47,499 nucleotides of DNA, taken from assembly GCA_017626325.1 (NCBI GenBank), contig JAGAIZ010000084.1, forward strand, positions 1-47,499, read 5' to 3'. The stretch comes from Lachnospiraceae bacterium. GTDB lineage: Bacteria > Bacillota > Clostridia > Lachnospirales > Lachnospiraceae. The notes beneath the pieces are model-generated. The model was not told the DNA's origin, searched no databases, and was given only the letters and a program-made list of their open reading frames with translations. Shown piece by piece: positions 34,188 to 42,379 of this stretch. Position numbers and translations under genes: made by a program. Every line of letters begins with the position of its first letter. The stretch's first letter is position 1.

Positions 34188-34928
34188 CTAAATCGCCATG
34201 CCGCCGTCTACGGAAATTACCTGTCCTGTGATATAAGATGCTTTATCGCTGGCAAGAAACGCCACGGTCTCCGCAATATCCTTGGGCGTTCCCACGCGTT
34301 TTAACGGGATCTGCGCTACAGTCGCTTCTTTGGCTGCCTCCGTCATTGCCTGAGTCATGTCAGTATCAATGAATCCGGGAGCCACCGCATTGACCGTAAT
34401 GCTTCTGCTTGCCAGCTCTCTCGCCATAGACTTGGTAAGTCCGATCACGCCTGCCTTGGATGCAGAATAATTCGCCTGTCCCGCATTGCCCAGCACGCCG
34501 GATACAGAAGATAAATTGATGATCCTCCCGGCCTTCTGCTTTAAGAAAGGACGGTACATATGCTTGATCGTGTTAAACGTTCCCTTCAGGTTCGTATCAA
34601 TGACCGCGTCGAAATCCTCTTCCGTCATTTTAATTACTAAATTATCTCTCGTAATGCCCGCGTTATTGACTAAGATATCAATATGTCCGAAAGCAGCGAG
34701 CATGTCCGTGATCATCTTACCGCATGCTTCATAATCTGCCACGCTGCACTGTACGGCCACAGCCCTGCGCCCCATTTCCTCTATCTTCGCAACTACCTCT
34801 TCCGCTCTTTCCTTAGAACCGTTATAATTCACGATCACATCCGCGCCATACTCCGCCAGCGTCAGCGCGATTTCTCTTCCGATTCCACGACCCGCGCCTG
34901 TTACCAGCGCAACCTTACCTGTCAGCAT
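34188..34928 (-). CDS. fabG: 3-oxoacyl-ACP reductase
   Basis: A 246-residue short-chain dehydrogenase. The NADPH motif is GAGRGIG (residues 11-17) and the active site has Ser (INLSSVSG) and Tyr-x-x-x-Lys ([11 protein letters not shown]). It reduces 3-oxoacyl-ACP. The start at 34928 has AGGAAGG upstream; the longer frame to 34970 has no family similarity. It lies between fabD and fabF. Confidence 0.94.
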   Translation of the reverse strand: MLTGKVALVTGAGRGIGREIALTLAEYGADVIVNYNGSKERAEEVVAKIEEMGRRAVAVQCSVADYEACGKMITDMLAAFGHIDILVNNAGITRDNLVIKMTEEDFDAVIDTNLKGTFNTIKHMYRPFLKQKAGRIINLSSVSGVLGNAGQANYSASKAGVIGLTKSMARELASRSITVNAVAPGFIDTDMTQAMTEAAKEATVAQIPLKRVGTPKDIAETVAFLASDKASYITGQVISVDGGMAI

Positions 34929-35023
34929 TCTCTGCCTTCCTTTCCGCACCGCTCCCTGTCTTCTTCGCAATCACTGTGCGAGCGGTACTCCTGCACAATT
35001 TTGCTCATCTTTTTGTCCGCTGC

Positions 35024-35941
35024 CTACAGCAGTTCGTCCAGCTTCTGCAGATCTTCTGCTTTCTCTACATTAATTACCTTCATATTCTTATTAATCTTAC
35101 GCATGAAGCCCGACAATGTCTTACCCGGTCCGATTTCCACGAAAATATCCACGCCGTCAGCGATCATACGCTCGATTGTCTGCTGCCACTTTACGGAAGA
35201 AGACACCTGCTTCTCAAGAAGCGGCTTCACCTCCGACTTATCCTTCACATAGTCCGCTGTCACATTGGCGATATAAGGTATCTGAATATCATGAATTTCT
35301 ACGTTCTCTAACTCTCTCGCCAGTTTCTCGCCAGCGCCCACTAACAAAGGAGAGTGGAACGGACCACTGACCTTCAATGTCACACATCTCTTAGCGCCTG
35401 CCGCCGTCAGCTTCTCTACCGCCGCCTGTGCCGCGCCTTCTTCGCCTGTGATTACGATCTGTCCCGGACAATTATAGTTGGCAATCGTCACCATACCCGG
35501 CGTCTCCTCACAAATCTGCTCGATGACTGCGGTATCTAATCCAAGCACAGCCACCATAGCGCCGCCCTGCGGTACCGCCTCCTGCATATAGATGCCGCGC
35601 TTACGCACTACCTTGAAGACATCCTCCGGGCTCATAACGCCGCTTGCCACCAGCGCACCGTATTCGCCCAGACTCAAGCCCCCTGTCACATCGGGCTTTA
35701 ATCCCTTTTCTTCTATTGCTTTCAACATTGCTACCTCTGTCGCCAGCATAGCAATCTGTGTATACTCTGTAATATTAATCTGCTCGTTTTCCTCGAAACA
35801 GAGCTTTACCACGTCCAGTCCGCTGGCCTTGCCCGCCAGTTCAAACATCTCCTTACAGACCGGAATCTGTTCATAGAAATCTTTCCCCATTCCTACGTAC
35901 TGCGCTCCCTGTCCCGGGAACATAAATGCTATCTTACCCAT
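35024..35941 (-). CDS. fabD: Malonyl-CoA:ACP transacylase
   Basis: A 305-residue transacylase that loads malonyl groups onto ACP. It starts FMFPGQGAQYVGMG, with the catalytic Ser90 in GGLSLGEYGAL and His in SGPFHSPLL. The start at 35941 has AGGAG 7 nt upstream; the longer frame to 36004 reads through the leader hairpin. It begins the second transcription unit of the fab cluster, behind a FabT-type box at 36028-36048. Confidence 0.95.
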   Translation of the reverse strand: MGKIAFMFPGQGAQYVGMGKDFYEQIPVCKEMFELAGKASGLDVVKLCFEENEQINITEYTQIAMLATEVAMLKAIEEKGLKPDVTGGLSLGEYGALVASGVMSPEDVFKVVRKRGIYMQEAVPQGGAMVAVLGLDTAVIEQICEETPGMVTIANYNCPGQIVITGEEGAAQAAVEKLTAAGAKRCVTLKVSGPFHSPLLVGAGEKLARELENVEIHDIQIPYIANVTADYVKDKSEVKPLLEKQVSSSVKWQQTIERMIADGVDIFVEIGPGKTLSGFMRKINKNMKVINVEKAEDLQKLDELL

Positions 35942-35970
35942 AACCATACTCCTTTCCAAAGTCCGGAGAC

Positions 35971-35988
35971 TTTGTGCGTCAGCACAAA
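35971..35988 (-). promoter_or_regulatory. Hairpin in the fabD leader
   Basis: A perfect 7-bp stem TTTGTGC / GCACAAA with the tetraloop GTCA (plus-strand reading) lies about 30 nt upstream of the fabD start, between the FabT box and the ribosome site. It has no T-tract close behind it, so it is not an obvious terminator. Confidence 0.4.
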
Positions 35989-36027
35989 TCTCTCTTTTCT
36001 GCATCCCGCCGTGTCATATCCCTATTG

Positions 36028-36048
36028 ATAGTTTGATATTCAAAGTAT
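36028..36048 (-). promoter_or_regulatory. FabT-type box upstream of fabD
   Basis: The box fits TAGTTTGAnnnTCAAA with flanking AT. On the minus strand it overlaps a possible but weak promoter (TTGAAT, 17 nt, GATATG). It lies between the fabK terminator and fabD, so the second fab unit likely starts here and is repressed by FabT. Confidence 0.75.
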
Positions 36049-36056
36049 TTGCCTGT

Positions 36057-36088
36057 AAAAAAAAGAGTTGGCCCGGCAGTCAACTCTT
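36057..36088 (-). terminator. Intrinsic terminator after fabK
   Basis: On the minus strand AAGAGTTG / CAACTCTT (8 bp, 10-nt loop) is followed by a run of T (about 8), at 36057-36088. It ends or attenuates the acpP-fabK transcript. Confidence 0.9.
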
Positions 36089-36129
36089 CTTCTCAACTGC
36101 GATTACAGTTTTGGAACGCTCTCTTTATG

Positions 36130-37053
36130 TTAGATTTTAAGAAGCTTCTCTGCTTCTTCCATAATCTCTGCAATCATCTCCGCACAAGTCTGCTCTTTAC
36201 CGACCATACCCGCAATCTGGCCCGCCATAATCGTGCCGTTTACCACATCGCCTTCTACTACCGCTTTGCGCAGAGAACCAAGGGTCAGCTTCTCCATCTC
36301 TTCTAAAGACGCGCCTTCCTTCTCAAGCTGCAAGTAGTCTCTTGTCAGTTTGTTGCGAATCTGACGAACCGGATGACCGTTGCTCATACCGGTAACCGCA
36401 GAGTCAATATCTTTCGCAGCGATAACCTTCTGCTTATAATTATCATGTACGGTACATTCCTTCGCCACCAGAAACCGGGTGCCCATCTGCACGGCTTCCG
36501 CGCCCAGCATCATAGCAGCCGCAAAACCTCTGCCGTCCGCAATACCGCCCGCCGCAATTACAGGAATCGTAACCGCGTCCACTACCTGCGGCACCAGCGT
36601 CATTGTCGTAGCGGAACCGATATGTCCACCGGACTCTGTACCTTCCGCCACTACGGCGTCCGCACCGGCGCGTTCCATCATTTTCGCAAGCCCTACGCTT
36701 GCCACAACAGGAATCACCTTAATACCGGCTTCTTTCCACATTGTCATATACTTCGCCGGATTACCCGCTCCGGTAGTAACTACTTTGACGCCTTCTTCCG
36801 CGACTACCTTAGCGATTTCGTCCGCTTCCGGGTTCATGAGCATTACATTTACGCCGAAAGGCTTCTTCGTCAGTTCTTTCGCCTTCTGAATCTGCTCTCT
36901 GACAAAAGACGCCGGAGCGCCGCCCGCTCCGATAATACCCAAGCCGCCGGCTTCGGATACCGCCGCTGCCAGATGGTATTCAGCCACCCATGCCATGCCG
37001 CCCTGAATCACCGGATACTCAATTCCCAGAAGTTCTGTTATTTTTGTTTTCAT
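36130..37053 (-). CDS. fabK: Enoyl-ACP reductase II
   Basis: A 307-residue FMN enzyme that reduces enoyl-ACP, the last step of each elongation cycle. It shows TELLGIEYPVIQGGMAWVAE, GFGVNVM-like KPFGVNVMLM, VVAEGTESGGHIG and GGIADGRGFAAAMMLGAEAVQMGTRF. Length is near streptococcal FabK. The start at 37053 is an ATG after GGG; a TTG at 37074 is possible. It follows acpP and precedes a terminator. FabK-type reductases are not FabI-type and so are triclosan-insensitive by family knowledge. Confidence 0.93.
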   Translation of the reverse strand: MKTKITELLGIEYPVIQGGMAWVAEYHLAAAVSEAGGLGIIGAGGAPASFVREQIQKAKELTKKPFGVNVMLMNPEADEIAKVVAEEGVKVVTTGAGNPAKYMTMWKEAGIKVIPVVASVGLAKMMERAGADAVVAEGTESGGHIGSATTMTLVPQVVDAVTIPVIAAGGIADGRGFAAAMMLGAEAVQMGTRFLVAKECTVHDNYKQKVIAAKDIDSAVTGMSNGHPVRQIRNKLTRDYLQLEKEGASLEEMEKLTLGSLRKAVVEGDVVNGTIMAGQIAGMVGKEQTCAEMIAEIMEEAEKLLKI

Positions 37054-37082
37054 ATTAATACCCGTTTCCCGCAAGGTCCCTA

Positions 37083-37316
37083 TTACGCTTCTACACCCTT
37101 ATTCTTCATATACTCAACAACAGCGCCAACCGTTGTAATCTGCTCCAGATCCTCAGAAGGAATCTCTACGCCATACTCTTCTTCGAAAGCCATAACCAGC
37201 TCGAATAAGTCTAAGGAGTCTGCGCCCAGATCATCTTTGAAAGAAGAATCCTCTGTGATCTCTACTCCATCTAAGTTTAACTGCTCCTGAATAATCTCGA
37301 TAACTCTCTCTAACAT
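37083..37316 (-). CDS. acpP: Acyl carrier protein
   Basis: A 77-residue acidic helical carrier protein with the phosphopantetheine attachment Ser34 in [10 protein letters not shown]. It carries the growing acyl chain. It is the first gene of the fab cluster with tandem promoters and a FabT box upstream. A GGAG ribosome site precedes the start. The length and motif are typical. Confidence 0.97.
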   Translation of the reverse strand: MLERVIEIIQEQLNLDGVEITEDSSFKDDLGADSLDLFELVMAFEEEYGVEIPSEDLEQITTVGAVVEYMKNKGVEA

Positions 37317-37343
37317 TTTCTAATCTCCTTTTCGCCGTTATAA

Positions 37344-37421
37344 ATAGTTTGACACTCAAAGTATATTATCTGACCCTATATTTGTCAATCTTAATTTTAC
37401 GGATTCCTGCACTTTTGTCAA
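37344..37421 (-). promoter_or_regulatory. Tandem acpP promoters with FabT-type box
   Basis: The proximal promoter is near consensus: TTGACA (37383-37388), 17 nt, TATACT (37360-37365). A second is TTGACA (37416-37421), 16 nt, TAAAAT (37394-37399). A FabT box TAGTTTGAnnnTCAAA (37344-37364) overlaps the proximal -10 and start site. This geometry would let FabT block the proximal promoter fully. Confidence 0.85.
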
Positions 37422-38264
37422 TCAGTTTGACAATAAATATTGATAAATCTCTCTTTTTGATACGCCCCGGTCCTTTGCAACCTGCTTCATGGCGCTCTTT
37501 TGATCCATTCCCTCCTTCTCATAATATGCCATGTGCTCTTCAATGCTCATGCTCTGCCATGCGGCTCTTTCCTCTTCCTTTTTCTGCTTTATGCTTTTGC
37601 CTTCTATGACCAGCACATATTCTCCCCGGGGTTCCTCCGTCTCATACTTAAGAAGCGCGTCCTCTATCGAAGTGGGAAGTACTGTCTCGAATTTCTTCGT
37701 CAGTTCCCGGCATAAGGTCAGCCTCCTGTTTCCCAGCGCTTCTTTGAGCTCGCCCAGGGTCTTTACCAGATGATGAGGCGCTTCATAGAGAATGATCGTC
37801 CGGGATTCCTCTTGCAGCTCCTCCAGAATCTGCGCCCGCTCCTTCTTGTCGGCAGGCAGAAACGCCTCGAAACAGAATCGTCTGGTACTCAGTCCCGACA
37901 GCGTCAGCGCCGTAATACAAGCCGCCGCTCCCGGCAGCGACGTTACCGGAATACCCGCCTCATGGCATTTGGCCACAAGCACCTCTCCCGGGTCGGAAAT
38001 CGCCGGCGTCCCCGCATCCGTAATAAGCGCCACGTTCCTGCCCTGCTTCATCTGTCCGATCAGGTAGTCCGCTTTTTCTACTTTATTATATTCATGGTAA
38101 CTGGTCATAGAAGTCCTGATGTTAAAATGGTTCAATAATTTCATACTGTTGCGCGTATCCTCCGCCGCAATGATATCCACACTGCCAAGCGTCTCCACCA
38201 CGCGGGGCGTCATATCGCCCAGATTACCGATAGGCGTAGCGCACAAATACAGCATGCCCGACAT
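37422..38264 (-). CDS. rsmI: 16S rRNA 2'-O-ribose C1402 methyltransferase
   Basis: A 280-residue SAM-dependent tetrapyrrole-methylase-fold enzyme that methylates C1402 of 16S rRNA. It starts LYLCATPIGNLGDMTPR, has AEDTRNS, ITDAGTPAISDPGE and SLPGAAACITALTLSGL, and the late EAPHHLVKTL block. The start has AAGGG upstream. It ends the Bacillus-like yaaO-to-yabC block (yabC is rsmI). A tandem acpP promoter begins right after it. Confidence 0.95.
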   Translation of the reverse strand: MSGMLYLCATPIGNLGDMTPRVVETLGSVDIIAAEDTRNSMKLLNHFNIRTSMTSYHEYNKVEKADYLIGQMKQGRNVALITDAGTPAISDPGEVLVAKCHEAGIPVTSLPGAAACITALTLSGLSTRRFCFEAFLPADKKERAQILEELQEESRTIILYEAPHHLVKTLGELKEALGNRRLTLCRELTKKFETVLPTSIEDALLKYETEEPRGEYVLVIEGKSIKQKKEEERAAWQSMSIEEHMAYYEKEGMDQKSAMKQVAKDRGVSKREIYQYLLSN

Positions 38265-38293
38265 ACGAATCCCTTCCTTTCTCCGATTGGACC

Positions 38294-39043
38294 TTAATAC
38301 CCGTATATATCATAAATCTCCGGCATATACACTCCCGGCTCGCGGTATACGATTAACGGTTTTTCCACCGTCATGCGCGGCCTGCCTCCCCGGTTTGCCT
38401 CAATCAGCACCATATTGGGCTCTTTGTCCACAAACGGATATACTAGCCGCATACGCTTCGGCTCCAGCTTATATGCCGTAAGAACTGTCATGATCTCAGC
38501 CAGACGAAACGGTCTGTGCACCATAAAGAAATTCCCGCCCGGCTTCAATAATCTGGCCGTCTGGGATACTACGTCCTCCAGCGTACAGAGGATTTCATGT
38601 CTGGCAATCGCCTTAGCGTCCCCTTCATTCGCAATTCCATGCCTGCCGATCATATAAGGGGGATTACAGGTAATAACGTCAAAAGAAGCAGCGTCAAACA
38701 AACTCCCTGCCTCTTTAATATCTCCCGTCACAATATCGATTTTATGTTCCAGACCGTTTAAGCGCACGCTGCGCCTTGCCATGTCCGCGCTGTCCTCCTG
38801 GATCTCCAGACCGGTCAAGTGTGCCGCCCCGGTCTTTGCTTCCAGCAGGATCGGAATAATGCCCGTGCCGGTACCCAGATCCAATACACGCGCCCCTTCT
38901 TTGACCCTTGCGAAGCCGGACAGCAGCACCGCGTCCATTCCGAAACAGAATCGCCCGGTATCCTGAATGATATGATATCCGTTGCGTTCCAGATTGTCGA
39001 TTCTTTCATTTTCTTTCAGCACAACTTTGTTTTCCGATACCAT
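38294..39043 (-). CDS. trmN6: TrmN6-type tRNA1(Val) adenine-N6 methyltransferase
   Basis: About 249 residues, a SAM methyltransferase of the YfiC/YabB type. SAM motif: VLDLGTGTGIIPILL. Catalytic motif NPPY (CNPPYMIG) is typical of N6-adenine enzymes. By family it modifies A37 of tRNA1Val. The start is uncertain between 39043 and 39070; 39043 is used because a purine-rich GGGAAGAAGG precedes it. It corresponds to yabB in the Bacillus order. Confidence 0.88.
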   Translation of the reverse strand: MVSENKVVLKENERIDNLERNGYHIIQDTGRFCFGMDAVLLSGFARVKEGARVLDLGTGTGIIPILLEAKTGAAHLTGLEIQEDSADMARRSVRLNGLEHKIDIVTGDIKEAGSLFDAASFDVITCNPPYMIGRHGIANEGDAKAIARHEILCTLEDVVSQTARLLKPGGNFFMVHRPFRLAEIMTVLTAYKLEPKRMRLVYPFVDKEPNMVLIEANRGGRPRMTVEKPLIVYREPGVYMPEIYDIYGY

Positions 39044-39107
39044 ATCCTTCTTCCCTGCACATCTGCACATTTCCCGCAGCGCTTTGCCATCCGGACTGCA
39101 GCCGCTC

Positions 39108-40022
39108 TTAATTATCGTCCAGCTTCGATTTGTTGGAATCCTGCTTTTCCAGCTTCTCTAATTCCTTCAATTCCGCGTCATTGACGTCTACCTTATGATT
39201 CTTATTATGCTTCCTCTTAAAACGAAGCTGGTCTACCCTGTACTCCTGAATCTCTTTCTCGTCATCCACGTCCACAACGACCTTCACCAACTGCCGCAGA
39301 ACGTTGACGCTGTGCACTTCGCCCTTTAAGCCGTCGTCTGTGGTTACGAAATCCCCCACGTTGGGAAGCCTTCTGTTGAGTTCCTCATAGGTTTCCTCTT
39401 CATTCTTAAGACAGCACATCAGTCTGCCGCAGACGCCGGATATCTTTGTCGGATTTAAGGACAGGTTCTGTTCCTTCGCCATCTTAATAGATACCGGTAC
39501 GAACTCGGACAAATGAGTATGACAGCACAGCGGCCTGCCGCAGATACCGATTCCTCCCACGATCTTTGTCTCGTCTCTTACGCCGATCTGACGAAGCTCG
39601 ATCCTTGTCTTGAATACGGAAGCAAGATCCTTGACCAGTTCCCTGAAATCGATACGTCCGTCCGCCGTAAAATAGAACAGCACCTTATTGTTATCAAAGG
39701 TATATTCCGCATCGATAAGCTTCATCTGCAGGTTATGCTTTTTGATCTTCTCCAGGCAGATCTTATAAGCGTCCTTCTCCTTCTGCTTATTGGCGGCTTC
39801 CTGCTCGTCATCCTTCTGCGTTGCAATGCGCAGTACCGCTTTCAGCGGCTGAATGACTTTGTCATCCTCCACTTCCTTCGGGTCGCACACTACCGTGCCA
39901 TACTCTATGCCTCTTGCCGTCTCTACGATCACATGATCCTTTCTCTTGATCGGCAGTCTGCCCGGATCAAAATAATATATTTTTCCTGCGGTGCGAAACC
40001 GCACGCCTATTACTTTTGTCAT
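39108..40022 (-). CDS. ricT: RicT/YaaT (PSP1 domain) regulatory complex protein
   Basis: A 304-residue PSP1 family protein, also called YaaT. It has KVIGVRFRTAGKIYYFDPG at the start and the cysteine blocks GICGRPLCC and GVCGRLMCC, which in Bacillus bind Fe-S clusters in the Ric complex that affects mRNA processing, sporulation and biofilm. The tail is Lys/Asp rich and unstructured. GGAGG lies 10 nt before the start. It follows holB, as in Bacillus. Confidence 0.94.
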   Translation of the reverse strand: MTKVIGVRFRTAGKIYYFDPGRLPIKRKDHVIVETARGIEYGTVVCDPKEVEDDKVIQPLKAVLRIATQKDDEQEAANKQKEKDAYKICLEKIKKHNLQMKLIDAEYTFDNNKVLFYFTADGRIDFRELVKDLASVFKTRIELRQIGVRDETKIVGGIGICGRPLCCHTHLSEFVPVSIKMAKEQNLSLNPTKISGVCGRLMCCLKNEEETYEELNRRLPNVGDFVTTDDGLKGEVHSVNVLRQLVKVVVDVDDEKEIQEYRVDQLRFKRKHNKNHKVDVNDAELKELEKLEKQDSNKSKLDDN

Positions 40023-40082
40023 AATCTATCAACCTCCGTTTACTCTCCGTCCGAACCGCTTCTTCCAAAGCCTCCGGCACTG

Positions 40083-41072
40083 TTAATTCTCCTTGATCGT
40101 CAGAAGCAAAAGCTCCATCGTCAGATCAAAATTCACATTCGCTTCCAGTCTTCTCTTTGCCTGCTGCAGAGCGTTTACAATGATCTCGATTCCCTCATAC
40201 GTACTTCTGTCCGCCACTCTTCTGATCTGCGGCAGTTCATCCTTGAAGATAAGACTGTTAATATCCTTGGTCGCCTTGTAAAGCAGTACGTCCCGATACC
40301 ATACCGACAGGATGTCCAGATAATCGTTCACGTCAAATTTATACTCGTTGATCTTCTTAATCGCCTTGACGATCTCGTTGATCTCCATATCGTTGATATA
40401 TTTTACCAGCGTGATTGCCTCATCCTTGACCTTCTCAAACTCTTCGCTGCTGGCAAGCAGCTTTGCCTTACCGATATTTCCTCTGGCAAAAGCCACGCAG
40501 ATATTGGCCTTATAGTCCGGTACGCCCAGTTCTTCCATCAGATATTTCTTGACCTTGGCATCGGGCACCGGCTTCATATGAAGCACTACGCATCTGCTTA
40601 AGATCGTAGGCAGAAGCGCCTCCACATGCGTGGTAAGAATCAGAATCACCGCATATTCCGGCGGCTCCTCCAGCGTTTTGAGCAGCGCGTTCTGCGCCTG
40701 TGCCGTCATCTTCTCGCCCTCGTTCATGATGTATATTTTACGGGGACTGCTGTAGGGCTTGATACCGATATCATGATTAATCTGACTGCGGATGTCTTCC
40801 ACGCCTATGCTGTTGGGTTTCTCGTGACTCACATAGATAATATCAGGCTGGTTATTACTCAACGTCTGTTTGCAGGAATGACACTCCCCGCAGGGTTCTG
40901 TACCGCCCCTTTCACACTGAAGCGTCATTGCGAAAATACGCGCGATAAATTCCTTGCCGGAGCTGCGCTCTCCATTGATAATATACGCGTGAGAAACCTT
41001 ATTCATGGAAATCGCGTTCTGCAAATGCTCCTTTAATTGTTCCTGTCCTATGATATCCGTAAATTTTGCCAT
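40083..41072 (-). CDS. holB: DNA polymerase III subunit delta'
   Basis: A 329-residue clamp-loader AAA+ protein. It begins FTDIIGQEQLKEHLQNAI, has a P-loop-like INGERSSGKEF, a zinc knuckle CERGGTEPCGECHSCKQ and a KTLEEPPEYAVILILTT block. It helps open the beta clamp. GAGAGGGG precedes the start. It lies between yaaR and ricT in the conserved order. Confidence 0.94.
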   Translation of the reverse strand: MAKFTDIIGQEQLKEHLQNAISMNKVSHAYIINGERSSGKEFIARIFAMTLQCERGGTEPCGECHSCKQTLSNNQPDIIYVSHEKPNSIGVEDIRSQINHDIGIKPYSSPRKIYIMNEGEKMTAQAQNALLKTLEEPPEYAVILILTTHVEALLPTILSRCVVLHMKPVPDAKVKKYLMEELGVPDYKANICVAFARGNIGKAKLLASSEEFEKVKDEAITLVKYINDMEINEIVKAIKKINEYKFDVNDYLDILSVWYRDVLLYKATKDINSLIFKDELPQIRRVADRSTYEGIEIIVNALQQAKRRLEANVNFDLTMELLLLTIKEN

Positions 41073-41123
41073 TTGTACCCCTCTCCATTTCTGAAAGAAC
41101 TATAAACCCCAATCGACAGGCAA

Positions 41124-41573
41124 TTACGTAAAGATGTCCAGAAGCAGCCCTCTGATCTCTCCGATCTTATTCAGAATCGCGAGGTTATCCTGCTCCTCCT
41201 TCACAAGCTCCTGCGCCAGTTCATCGAGATTCTGGTCAACCAGACGAATAATCCCGTAGACTCTGTGACGCCCTTTTCTATCCAGGAAATTTTCTCTGGA
41301 AAAAGCATGAGACCGGTTGACTATTTCATTCATAAAATCTTTAATCAGTGCGCGATACCGCTTCATATCCTTGATATCCCGGTGCTTCGCCAGCTTGTCT
41401 CCCTGCCTGGTGATCTCTTCCAGCATACTGCCAAGGGCGTTCTGCAAATCCTGTTCCGCAATTCTGCTGACAAGCGTGAATTTGAAATTACCGTCCGTCT
41501 CCTGCTGTGCCTGCGTCTGCTCTATCGGCGCCGGCTGCTGTATCTGATTTACTTTGATATCCACCCCTGTCAC
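41124..41573 (-). CDS. yaaR: YaaR family protein (DUF327)
   Basis: A 149-residue protein of the YaaR family, helical in its main part: [40 protein letters not shown] and [23 protein letters not shown]. The N-terminal 30 residues are Gln/Pro rich. Function is unknown. The start is a GTG at 41573 with AGGAG 5 nt upstream. It lies directly upstream of holB, as in Bacillus. Confidence 0.88.
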   Translation of the reverse strand: MTGVDIKVNQIQQPAPIEQTQAQQETDGNFKFTLVSRIAEQDLQNALGSMLEEITRQGDKLAKHRDIKDMKRYRALIKDFMNEIVNRSHAFSRENFLDRKGRHRVYGIIRLVDQNLDELAQELVKEEQDNLAILNKIGEIRGLLLDIFT

Positions 41574-41650
41574 CCCTTCTCCTGATAGATCTGATATTCT
41601 GAATTCCGGCTGCCCTCATTGGCCTGCCGGATCTGATTCTGTCAAAGCTG

Positions 41651-42241
41651 CTACGATAAACGCTCCTGCAGATAAGACATAATCTCTTTAAGACATCTGT
41701 CCAGATCATCATTATAAAACGTCTTTCTGATTCCCGCCAGCCGCATCTTTTCTTCTGAGAAGTCCTCCGCGTCCGCCAGAAAGCGTCTGCACATTTCCTC
41801 ATACCTGGGATGGTCCTGCGCCTTCTCTCTGTCAAGCGCCCTCTGCAGACGTACGCCGTCGTCCAACTCTATCATCACCGGTATGACCTGATCCGCGCCA
41901 TAGAACTTCTGTATCTGCGAATAGGCTTCCAGCGTTCCGATCAATATATAAGAATTCTCTTCCAGTCTGATCGACTCATCCGCCACTGTAAAATACCGCC
42001 AGATACCATAACAGGTATTATAGGCTCTGGCCTCTATGACGCTCCCCTGAGCAAGAAGCCGCTGATATCCCTCTTCATCTGTAAAATGATATTCCACGCC
42101 CTCTCTCTCTCCATCCCGTACGGGCCTGGTCGTATAAGGTACAATGGTTTTGAACGACATCTGCTTATCTTCCAATAATTTCTTGTAAATAGTATCTTTT
42201 CCCGAGGAGCTCCTCCCCATCAGGCATATAATCTTACCCAT
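41651..42241 (-). CDS. Guanylate kinase-like protein
   Basis: A 196-residue nucleotide-kinase-like protein. It starts KIICLMGRSSSGKDTIY (P-loop), then TIVPYTTRPVRDGEREGVEYHF, the guanylate-kinase GMP-binding motif, and ends in a charged helix. In Bacillus a thymidylate kinase (tmk) sits at this position between yaaO and yaaR. The protein is GMP-kinase-like, but its real substrate is not known and it may be a divergent paralog with another function. The start at 42241 has AAGGA upstream; the longer frame to 42331 crosses a repeat unit and has no similarity. Confidence 0.88.
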   Translation of the reverse strand: MGKIICLMGRSSSGKDTIYKKLLEDKQMSFKTIVPYTTRPVRDGEREGVEYHFTDEEGYQRLLAQGSVIEARAYNTCYGIWRYFTVADESIRLEENSYILIGTLEAYSQIQKFYGADQVIPVMIELDDGVRLQRALDREKAQDHPRYEEMCRRFLADAEDFSEEKMRLAGIRKTFYNDDLDRCLKEIMSYLQERLS

Positions 42242-42265
42242 AGCCAGTCCTTCTTCATGCTCATC

Positions 42266-42290
42266 CTCTATGTCAGAGCAATTTATTGCG
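42266..42290. repeat. Single copy of the ~30-nt dispersed repeat
   Basis: CTCTATGTCAGAGCAATTT matches the units at 15713-15742 closely over about 18 nt. It lies just upstream of the guanylate-kinase-like gene. Confidence 0.5.
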
Positions 42291-42301
42291 ATGGCACGCG
42301 C

Positions 42302-42320
42302 CGGAAATATCAGATTTCCG
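42302..42320. other. Hairpin upstream of the kinase-like gene
   Basis: A perfect 7-bp stem CGGAAAT / ATTTCCG with a 5-nt loop in the 138-bp gap between the decarboxylase and kinase-like genes. It has no T-tract. Confidence 0.4.
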
Positions 42321-42379
42321 ACTGCACTCAAGACAATTTAATATTCCTCAATTAATAATGCCATATTTTAATCGGAATT

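Noticed and set aside
39513-40601. 362-codon plus-strand frame opposite ricT and holB
   Set aside because: A shadow of two well-supported genes, without start signal or family similarity.
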